A stretch of DNA of 19,914 bases from JBIKWN01 sp044376365 (GTDB lineage Bacteria; Bdellovibrionota_C; UBA2361; JBIKWN01), in contig JBILLA010000024.1 in the NCBI GenBank assembly GCA_044376365.1, positions 1 to 19,914 on the forward strand. The letters are read 5' to 3'. The position numbers and the translations under genes are program-made. Shown here one piece after another: positions 1 to 5,060 of this stretch; position 1 is the stretch's first letter; every line of letters begins with the position of its first letter. A model generated the notes under the pieces. That model was given only the letters and a program-made list of their open reading frames with translations. It had not been told where the DNA came from and did not search any database.

Positions 1-372
1 GCTTTGCAAAGAAAATATCCTCAAGCAGATAAACAATGGGTATGGCAATACGTCTTTCCCTCGGTTAGGCGCTCTCTAGATCCTCTTTCCGGACAGATTA
101 AAAGACATCACCTCTACCATAGTATTATGGAAGATTCAGTAAGGCTGGCAGTAAAAAAATCAGGTATTCAAAAACGAGTCACCTGTCATACGTTTCGGCA
201 TTCCTACGCTACTCATTTACTTGATAATGGAACGGACATACGAACTGTACAGGTGTTATTAGGACATAATGACGTAAAAACAACGATGCTCTATACACAT
301 GTCACTGCAGATAAGGGGGTTGGAACGAAGAGTCCCCTCGATGCCATCGCAAACGCGATTCGCAATGGGTAG
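1..372 (+). CDS. intI: Integron-type tyrosine recombinase (IntI-like), C-terminal part, cut by window start
   Basis: This is the catalytic C-terminal part of a tyrosine recombinase that would insert and excise gene cassettes at attI/attC sites. The reading frame is open to base 1, so the N-terminus lies outside the window. Counting from the TTG at base 4, the visible catalytic residues are HTFRH (His62, Arg65), LLGH (His88) and the nucleophile Tyr97 in LYTHV. The stretch KYPQADKQWVWQYVFPS and the RHHL patch (34-37) match the extra segment that separates integron integrases from XerC/XerD. The tail GVGTKSPLD also matches the IntI C-terminus, so the 3' end looks intact. In ordinary integrons attI and the cassettes lie upstream of intI, here beyond the left edge. 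XerD-like is the fallback reading, but the IntI-specific patch makes it less likely. Confidence 0.85.
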   Translation, partial: ALQRKYPQADKQWVWQYVFPSVRRSLDPLSGQIKRHHLYHSIMEDSVRLAVKKSGIQKRVTCHTFRHSYATHLLDNGTDIRTVQVLLGHNDVKTTMLYTHVTADKGVGTKSPLDAIANAIRNG

Positions 373-461
373 CATCAAAGGGCTAGGGAATTTAAATGAA
401 AGGCCTTGAGTGTCCCCCTGCAAGCGAAAGATATTGAATAGATAGCCTAAATTGGTCAGAC

Positions 462-477
462 TGGCACTCATATTGCT
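462..477 (+). promoter_or_regulatory. Sigma-54-like -24/-12 promoter
   Basis: The sequence reads TGGCAC-T-CATA-TTGC-T. The GG (463-464) and GC (475-476) are separated by exactly 10 bases, and the match to the RpoN consensus TGGCACG-N4-TTGCW fails only at the base after TGGCAC. The predicted start is near 488, giving a leader of about 20 nt that contains the likely ribosome binding site AGAAAGG (493-499), 9 nt before the ATG at 509. No enhancer-binding protein gene is visible in the window. Confidence 0.5.
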
Positions 478-494
478 CTATAGCTAATATAGAG
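476..494. promoter_or_regulatory. Perfect 7-bp inverted repeat at the predicted transcript start
   Basis: CTCTATA and TATAGAG are perfect inverted arms separated by GCTAA. The site overlaps the predicted sigma-54 start and ends just before the ribosome binding site of the DUF6428 gene. No T-run follows on either strand, so it is not a terminator. An operator, for example for an ArsR-family repressor, is plausible but unproven. Confidence 0.4.
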
Positions 495-508
495 AAAGGC
501 ATCCAACT

Positions 509-976
509 ATGAAACTTATTGAACTACAAAATATTCTCAACGAAGCACCTGCTGCACGCATCGAATTTCATTTCGAAGATGGCACAAAGATTCCAGAGCA
601 ATTTCACTTAACTGAGGTCGGCCGTGTTCAGAAAGATTTTATTGATTGCGGTGGTACGGTTCGCTCAATGACAACCTGTCTTTTGCAGACGTGGATCGGA
701 CAAGATGCCGATCACAGGCTTATAAGCTCAAAGTTTGCAAATATATTAACATTAGCTGCGCCACTGCTTCGTGCAACTGACCTCGAAGTTGAAGTTGAAT
801 ATGAAGGTCAGTTGACTTCACAGTATCTGCTGCACTCGGCACAGAGTAATGCTGAGCGTATCTGTTTTCTCTTAAAGCCAAAACACACAGACTGCTTAGC
901 GAAAGAATTATGTGGCACGCCTAGTCTTAAAAACGTGCTCGGTGATTCTTGCACTCCTAATTCTGGCTGTTGTTAA
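509..976 (+). CDS. DUF6428-type small Cys-rich protein, function unknown
   Basis: This 155-aa soluble protein has no signal peptide or membrane segment. From memory, the block with HLTEVGRV, DFIDCGG and LQTWIG (about residues 33-63) and the ending DCLAKELCG...SGCC match the DUF6428 family, which is often found near arsenic or ArsR genes. It has eight cysteines (47, 57, 119, 129, 135, 148, 154, 155), five of them in the last 27 residues, which suggests thiol or metal/metalloid binding; this is inference. No ars genes are next to it. It lies 136 bp after the integrase gene with the same orientation, has its own promoter-like site in front and terminator behind, and so looks like a single-gene unit. 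I see no attC site that would make it an integron cassette. Confidence 0.75.
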   Translation: MKLIELQNILNEAPAARIEFHFEDGTKIPEQFHLTEVGRVQKDFIDCGGTVRSMTTCLLQTWIGQDADHRLISSKFANILTLAAPLLRATDLEVEVEYEGQLTSQYLLHSAQSNAERICFLLKPKHTDCLAKELCGTPSLKNVLGDSCTPNSGCC

Positions 977-996
977 TAAGAATCTTAAACTCAACA

Positions 997-1028
997 CTTG
1001 ACGATGTAGATCGACAAGCGTTTTTTAA
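997..1028 (+). terminator. Intrinsic terminator of the DUF6428 gene
   Basis: The arms CTTGACGAT (997-1005) and ATCGACAAG (1010-1018) pair over 9 positions with a single A-A mismatch around a GTAG loop. They are followed by CG and six T. The site lies 21 bp after the stop codon. A second, weaker hairpin, ACTAAA/TTTAGT (1032-1048), follows and might serve the converging nadE transcript. Confidence 0.7.
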
Positions 1029-1136
1029 TTTACTAAAAAGTCTTTAGTGTTGCTTTTGGAACACCCATTCGATGCACGCACTTTTCAATCATGCAATTCG
1101 TGCAGTTATGAATGCACAGGCATGCGCTGCACGCTC

Positions 1137-2990
1137 TCAAAGCTTGTAAGATAAAATTGGATAGCGAAGCCAACTTCGTGAATCAACGCTGAAATCATCA
1201 AGGTGAAATGAGGGTGCAAGTCGTTCACGCTTCCACTGGGACGTTCGCCAAAGGTGTAAGAATTTTTGCAACCATGTCGTTATCTGCTCAGCACTATAGT
1301 GCCCTGCAAATTGATTACTTGCTAAGGAACAAACCTCTGCAGCCGATTTGCGATCTCGTAAAATAAGCTTTTCAAAGCTATCAAGCACTTCATACGGCAT
1401 AAGATCGGCTTCATCTGTCTGATGCTCAGACAATGGTCGCAGCTCTGCAGTGGGTGCCTGTGCCGTAATACAAGAGAGCCATGAAAAAGGCCCGAATCCT
1501 TCCATGCCTGTGGTCTCAAGCCATGATAGCCACTGTCGAATGAAATGCTTGCTCACACCTGCAATAGGCGCTAGTGAGCCACTCGTATCACCATCCATCG
1601 TTGCATAACCAACTGCAGCTTCACTGCGATTGCCCGTTGTTAACAGGAGTGCTTGAGTAATATTAGTCAGCAACCATATTCCAGGTGATCGAACTCGTGA
1701 TTGGATATTTTGGCGAGCAATATCATCGTGCTGCCATGAGAGCTGATGGCCTGTTATTGCAGTAACTTTTTGTTCATATGCAGCAATAATATCGTCAAGG
1801 GATATGGCATGAAAGGAAGCACCAACTGCATGCGCTACTGTACGGGCTGCATCTTGTGTAACCTGACTGTTTTGCTGGGTGCCTTGGTAGAGGCAGGTCA
1901 CGAGCTGCCGCATCAGCGAAGTTTCATCTGAACATGGGGCAACAAGTGCTACATGAAAGAGCTGCTTAAAGGCTGAAAAACCAAGCTCTCGCGACCCAAA
2001 TGCTACCATGGCACGGATGAGCAGAAGTACTGCTGCAGAATCAGCGCCTCCACTCAGTGAAAGGGTAAAACATTGAGCGCCGCTCTTTCGTAAGTAATCA
2101 AGAAGGCCAAGCGACACAGCACGAGTAAACTCTTCATACTGCTCTTGAAGCGTCGCACTGTAAGCAATGAGATCGCGATGATTATTTTTATGACGACTTA
2201 CCCCATAGTCATAGCGACAAGACGAATAAGTTTGAAAACTAAAACGCTCTGTTGCTGCAACGATAGCTCCCCTATCCGCAATAACTGCATCACCATCATA
2301 GATCACACGCCCTGCTTCGTTGCCGAGGTGATTCACATAAATATAAAGCGCATTTGAAAGCTGGGATCCTGTTCGCACAAGTTCAAGGCGTTTTGCATAC
2401 TTGCGAAGTGCAAAGTGACTTGCAGATGGATTGACCAAAATGGTGACTCCGCGCTGTGCAAGAGAGCGTGCAGGTCTATCCTCAACCCAAGCATCTTCAC
2501 AAATTTCAAATCCAATGGTCTGATCATCGAGAGAAACAACAATATCTCCAAATGGAACACGCTCATTGAACAGCTTGAGTGTACTTTTTTTGCCAGCAGG
2601 CCAAGCCTCAAACCAACGGGTCTCATAGTGAATACCATCATTGGCAAGATGCTGCTTTGGAATGAGTGCTAGAAGCTTTTGATTATGAATAACAGCAGCA
2701 CAGTTATAGCGCTTGTGCTTATAGAGTACTGGCATACCAACGACAACTGCAATGTTAGCAGTGTGCGGTAGGATGAGTGCGAGAGATGCTTGAGCTGCTT
2801 CTAAGACATGAGGAAATAAAAATGCATCCTCACACCCATACCCTGTCACACAGAGCTCAGGGAAACAGACAAGCGCAGCACCGGCAGCACGCTCTGCTGC
2901 AATAACATCAAGAATAGTCTTTCGATTTCCCTCAAAGTCGAGCGGCGTTGTTCGTATCGAAGCTGCGCTGACAATAAAGGAAGTTGTCAT
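1137..2990 (-). CDS. nadE: Glutamine-dependent NAD+ synthetase
   Basis: This 617-aa cytoplasmic enzyme performs the last step of NAD biosynthesis: nicotinate adenine dinucleotide + ATP + glutamine to NAD+. The N-terminal nitrilase-type glutaminase domain (about 1-275) has the Glu45 (CFPELC), Lys112 (IPKQHL) and Cys164 (FEICEDAW) triad. The C-terminal NAD synthetase domain (about 285-617) has the PP-loop SGGADS (313-318) and the TGNRSEAAVGYATMDGD motif. The length is normal for the two-domain form, so it does not need a separate glutaminase. The ATG is supported by AGGAG about 7 nt upstream and overlaps the stop of the preceding flavoprotein gene (ATGA), indicating translational coupling. Confidence 0.95.
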   Translation of the reverse strand: MTTSFIVSAASIRTTPLDFEGNRKTILDVIAAERAAGAALVCFPELCVTGYGCEDAFLFPHVLEAAQASLALILPHTANIAVVVGMPVLYKHKRYNCAAVIHNQKLLALIPKQHLANDGIHYETRWFEAWPAGKKSTLKLFNERVPFGDIVVSLDDQTIGFEICEDAWVEDRPARSLAQRGVTILVNPSASHFALRKYAKRLELVRTGSQLSNALYIYVNHLGNEAGRVIYDGDAVIADRGAIVAATERFSFQTYSSCRYDYGVSRHKNNHRDLIAYSATLQEQYEEFTRAVSLGLLDYLRKSGAQCFTLSLSGGADSAAVLLLIRAMVAFGSRELGFSAFKQLFHVALVAPCSDETSLMRQLVTCLYQGTQQNSQVTQDAARTVAHAVGASFHAISLDDIIAAYEQKVTAITGHQLSWQHDDIARQNIQSRVRSPGIWLLTNITQALLLTTGNRSEAAVGYATMDGDTSGSLAPIAGVSKHFIRQWLSWLETTGMEGFGPFSWLSCITAQAPTAELRPLSEHQTDEADLMPYEVLDSFEKLILRDRKSAAEVCSLASNQFAGHYSAEQITTWLQKFLHLWRTSQWKRERLAPSFHLDDFSVDSRSWLRYPILSYKL

Positions 2991-3586
2991 TCATCTCCTG
3001 AATAGAGGTGCAACCATTTTTCAACATAGTGCACATTATCGCTTGGCCATTTCTTCCACTCACGAGTGCCCTGCACTGCCTGCAGTAAATTATGCGTCAC
3101 GATTTCAACATCATGGTGGCTCCAGAGCTCTTTTTCTAACTCTTCGGGTGCGACTTCTTTCGTCAGTGCCACATGATTAACAAAGGTATATGCAAAACCT
3201 GCCAGTGGTGGGATTAACATGCCGTACACATTGAGAACGCCAAAGAGTCGCGACAGTATTCCCTTACTGCCCACTGCATGTGCAGTAACAATTGCGGCGA
3301 CAGGTTTACCTAACCAACAGGGATCACCTTCTGTTGACGAAGTAATTTCAAAAAATTTCTGTAAAGGCGAACCCCATGAATCCCAGTAGGTTCCTGTACC
3401 AAAGATAAAAGCATCAGCTTTTGATGCTTGATCAATAATACGCTCAAGAGATGGATCACGAACAAGTTCGAGGTAATCAACGCTATGCCCTTGCTCAGTA
3501 AGACGTTCCTCAGCGAGGGCAAGGAGCTCTGCCGTGTTACCAGCGCTTCCAGAGATAGAACCATTTATAATAAGAATTTGTGCCAT
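2987..3586 (-). CDS. NADPH-dependent FMN reductase / flavodoxin-fold family protein
   Basis: This 199-aa flavoprotein of the NADPH-dependent FMN reductase superfamily has an N-terminal beta strand followed by the FMN-phosphate loop NGSISGSAGNT (about 8-18). A second flavin-contact segment, FGTGTYWDSWGSPLQKFFE, lies at about 62-80. The substrate cannot be told from the sequence; quinone, flavin or metal reduction are all possible. The frame also allows an ATG at 3646 that would add 20 residues. I prefer 3586 because family members start directly with the strand before the FMN loop, and because the added residues overlap a good extended -10 element. It is first in an operon with nadE (4-bp overlap). 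Confidence 0.8.
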   Translation of the reverse strand: MAQILIINGSISGSAGNTAELLALAEERLTEQGHSVDYLELVRDPSLERIIDQASKADAFIFGTGTYWDSWGSPLQKFFEITSSTEGDPCWLGKPVAAIVTAHAVGSKGILSRLFGVLNVYGMLIPPLAGFAYTFVNHVALTKEVAPEELEKELWSHHDVEIVTHNLLQAVQGTREWKKWPSDNVHYVEKWLHLYSGDE

Positions 3587-3598
3587 TGCAGTGGGGCG

Positions 3599-3607
3599 AT
3601 TATAGCA
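3599..3607 (-). promoter_or_regulatory. Extended -10 promoter of the flavoprotein-nadE operon
   Basis: On the minus strand the sequence is TGCTATAAT, a perfect -10 hexamer with the TGn extension. No good -35 is present at 16-18 bp, which is tolerable for an extended -10 promoter. The predicted start is only about 6 nt before the ATG at 3586 and there is no Shine-Dalgarno, so the mRNA would be nearly leaderless. Confidence 0.5.
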
Positions 3608-3830
3608 TAAAAACAGCAAAAACTCGACAGGCACTACTTTTTTCATACCTATTTGAAATTACCCCTTTATACCGGGGACTATTTTTCGACATACTAGGAC
3701 TAATCTTGGTGGCGATTTCCTGTAATTCGGCAGCGTCGTTTCCAAAGCTCTTTCAACCAGGCGTGATGGCACTTCTCATCGGTATGCCACACCCAGAGGG
3801 GGAACGAGTGTCTAGTTAACTTATGTTAGA
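3608..3830. other. Intergenic stretch without a convincing gene
   Basis: This part of the 427-bp gap between the flavoprotein gene and the cox operon has only short open frames: a 79-codon frame on plus, and about 40 codons without a start on minus. Neither has a usable ribosome binding site or a fold I recognise. It may hold the promoter of the downstream RNA candidate, but I could not identify a clear -35/-10 pair. Confidence 0.5.
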
Positions 3831-3832
3831 AG

Positions 3833-3843
3833 GGAGGTGATCC
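3833..3843 (+). promoter_or_regulatory. Exceptionally strong Shine-Dalgarno sequence
   Basis: GGAGGTGATCC is complementary over all 11 bases to the conserved 3' tail of bacterial 16S rRNA (GGATCACCTCC). The GGAGG core lies 10 nt before the ATG at 3848. No ordinary gene start in this window has a ribosome binding site approaching this length. Confidence 0.6.
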
Positions 3844-3847
3844 GTCA

Positions 3848-3889
3848 ATGAATGAACACAGTATAATGACGCCTCTCCGTCGGAACTAA
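3848..3889 (+). CDS. Possible 13-residue mini-ORF (MNEHSIMTPLRRN)
   Basis: ATG to TAA gives 13 codons directly behind the 11-nt Shine-Dalgarno sequence, a far better translation start than most genes here have. The stop lies in the loop of the hairpin CCGTC/GACGG (3877-3894), which is followed by TTTAATGTTTTTT, an arrangement like that of leader peptides or attenuators. No plus-strand gene follows before the strong terminator at 3983-4015, so a classical leader role has no obvious target. It may instead be a translated small RNA, or the start may be coincidental. Confidence 0.3.
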   Translation: MNEHSIMTPLRRN

Positions 3890-4015
3890 GACGGTTTAAT
3901 GTTTTTTCGGCGTTTGAGGGGCGTTCCAAAAATACCGAAACGTTTGGGTTAAGAGAAAATAAAATTCTCTCCCTTACACTGGCGGCGAAAGAGTATCTAC
4001 TTTCGCCGTTTTTTT
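3868..4015 (+). ncRNA. Candidate structured small RNA ending in an intrinsic terminator
   Basis: A strong plus-strand terminator at 3983-4015 has no plus-strand protein gene before it, so it must end some other rightward transcript. Upstream are successive foldable elements: CGCCTC (3870-3875) pairing with GAGGGGCG (3916-3923) around the hairpin 3877-3894; CCAAA/TTTGG (3926-3947); AGAGAA/TTCTCT (3952-3970); then the terminator stem. A perfect TATAAT (3862-3867) could start it, though without a visible -35, and a start near 3874 would cut into the first helix. The true 5' end may therefore lie further left, so that the Shine-Dalgarno and mini-ORF are part of the RNA. I do not recognise it as 6S, SRP, RNase P or tmRNA. 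Confidence 0.4.
3983..4015 (+). terminator. Strong rightward intrinsic terminator
   Basis: A perfect 9-bp stem, CGGCGAAAG (3983-3991) with CTTTCGCCG (4000-4008), has an 8-base loop and is followed at once by seven T. On the minus strand the stem is not followed by T residues, so it does not terminate the leftward cox operon. It ends 1-2 bases inside the stop end of the subunit IV gene. Confidence 0.8.
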
Positions 4016-4361
4016 ATTGCTGCTTGTGAACCGCAACTGGTTCAGTATGCACACGTAGTGGGTTGTCTGAATACACACCACCAATCAACACAAACACAAG
4101 CACAATTGGAAATGCGACGTATGCCCAAATAACTTTACTCTCGTACTTCAAGTGCATAAAGAAGAGTAAAACAAGCACTGCTTTCACTGTTGCAACAGCA
4201 AGTGCAATGGTGACGTTCCATCCAGGACTAACGTCAATATGTGCAACACCAACAGTAACAACAGTCAGTGCAAGAAGAGAAAGGAAAACTTTTAAGTACA
4301 CTGCTCGTGGAACAATATGTCCTAGTTCACCGTGGTGGTCATCGTGTGCGTGGTGGCTCAT
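4014..4361 (-). CDS. caa3-type cytochrome c oxidase subunit IV
   Basis: This 115-aa membrane protein has a His-rich N-terminus (HHAHDDHHGELGH) and three predicted transmembrane helices at about 21-42, 48-70 and 78-100. The size, the helix pattern and the segment FFMHLKYES match the small prokaryotic subunit IV of caa3 oxidases, an accessory subunit thought to help assembly or stability. It is the last gene of the oxidase operon, 36 bp after subunit III, with only a weak ribosome binding site in that gap. Sequence alone does not assign it a catalytic role. Confidence 0.85.
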   Translation of the reverse strand: MSHHAHDDHHGELGHIVPRAVYLKVFLSLLALTVVTVGVAHIDVSPGWNVTIALAVATVKAVLVLLFFMHLKYESKVIWAYVAFPIVLVFVLIGGVYSDNPLRVHTEPVAVHKQQ

Positions 4362-4397
4362 AGTAATAGTCTCGCTCAGATAGGTATGAATTAATAA

Positions 4398-5057
4398 TCA
4401 GTGAATAAAGTAGAGCATTGGGAAGAGGAAGATCCAAATAAGATCGACCAAGTGCCAGTACAACGCTACGTTTTCAACAGGAGTATAGTAGTGGGCAGAA
4501 AAACGATTTTTATTAGCTTTTAAACACATCCATACAAGAAGGCTCATACCGATGATCACGTGAAGTCCGTGGAGTCCAGTCAAGCAGTAATAGAATCCAA
4601 AAAAATTCCCAAAATGCTCAGTATGTCCACCGTGCTCGAGTGACTGCGTCCAAGGAAACACACCATGAGAGAACTTGCCGCCGTACTCAATAGACTTAAT
4701 ACCAAGGAATCCAAAGCCGCAAAGGATAGAGATACCAAAGTTACGAACGATACCTTTATTATCACCGTGCTGTGCTGCATCGACCCCTAGGACTGCTGTG
4801 TAGCTACTAAAAAGAAGAATTGCTGTGTTGAGGGCGCCAAACTTCCAATTCAGTTGATGAGAGGCAGTCTTAAATTCCTGAAAGTATTCCCAACGGAACA
4901 GAAAGAAGCCTCCAAGTATCACTGCAAAGAGCAGAATTTCAGTAGCAAGAAAGAGCCACATGGCAAGCTTTGAGCCATGGTAAGCATTAACGGGATCCCA
5001 GTGGTGCGCGTGTGGCGGTTCACCGGGGACAACAACTTCTGCGTGTGCGCTGTTCAT
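4398..5057 (-). CDS. coxC: Cytochrome c oxidase subunit III
   Basis: This 219-aa integral membrane subunit is of the short, five-helix type, lacking the two N-terminal helices of mitochondrial COX3. Recognisable family elements are KLAMWLFLATEILLFAVILGG, with the conserved membrane Glu in helix 1 (about residue 40), TGLHGLHVIIG in the middle, and the C-terminal NVALYWHLVDLIWIFLFP. Subunit III supports proton uptake and stability of the catalytic core. It starts 3 bp after the subunit I stop, with a GGAG element inside the end of the coxA frame, so translation is probably coupled. Confidence 0.93.
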   Translation of the reverse strand: MNSAHAEVVVPGEPPHAHHWDPVNAYHGSKLAMWLFLATEILLFAVILGGFFLFRWEYFQEFKTASHQLNWKFGALNTAILLFSSYTAVLGVDAAQHGDNKGIVRNFGISILCGFGFLGIKSIEYGGKFSHGVFPWTQSLEHGGHTEHFGNFFGFYYCLTGLHGLHVIIGMSLLVWMCLKANKNRFSAHYYTPVENVALYWHLVDLIWIFLFPMLYFIH

Positions 5058-5060
5058 AGT

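Noticed and set aside
64..70. GTTAGGC, a perfect match to the integron core-site consensus GTTRRRY
   Set aside because: It lies within the integrase reading frame with no matching inverse core site at attC distance; a 7-base degenerate match is expected by chance.
989..1052. ACTCAAC (RYYYAAC) and the inverted arms CAACACT/AGTGTTG as a possible attC site behind the DUF6428 gene
   Set aside because: No GTTRRRY partner occurs at the right side (GTTGCTT breaks the consensus), and the enclosed hairpin with its T-run is better explained as a terminator.
1054..1136. TGCA-rich stretch with a 25-codon ATG frame (1072-1149) converging on nadE
   Set aside because: There is no ribosome binding site, its end overlaps the nadE 3' end on the other strand, and composition bias explains the open frame. 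The repeated TGCA units form no clear long stem.
3580..3819. 79-codon plus-strand frame in the intergenic region
   Set aside because: It begins inside the flavoprotein gene on the other strand, has no ribosome binding site and no recognisable signal peptide or domain.
3691..3819. Minus-strand open stretch of about 40 codons (ending in KRRCRITGNRHQD) as a gene remnant
   Set aside because: It has no ATG start, is too short to assign, and I cannot match it to any family; it could be chance.
3825..3843. 3' end of a 16S rRNA gene on the minus strand
   Set aside because: Only the last bases resemble 16S. The sequence upstream on that strand lacks the conserved helix preceding the tail, so no rRNA gene is present; a tiny relic cannot be excluded.
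3952..3970. AGAGAA/TTCTCT hairpin as the terminator of the leftward cox operon
   Set aside because: The stem is only 6 AT-rich pairs and on the minus strand is followed by TTAACC rather than a T-run; too weak to call.
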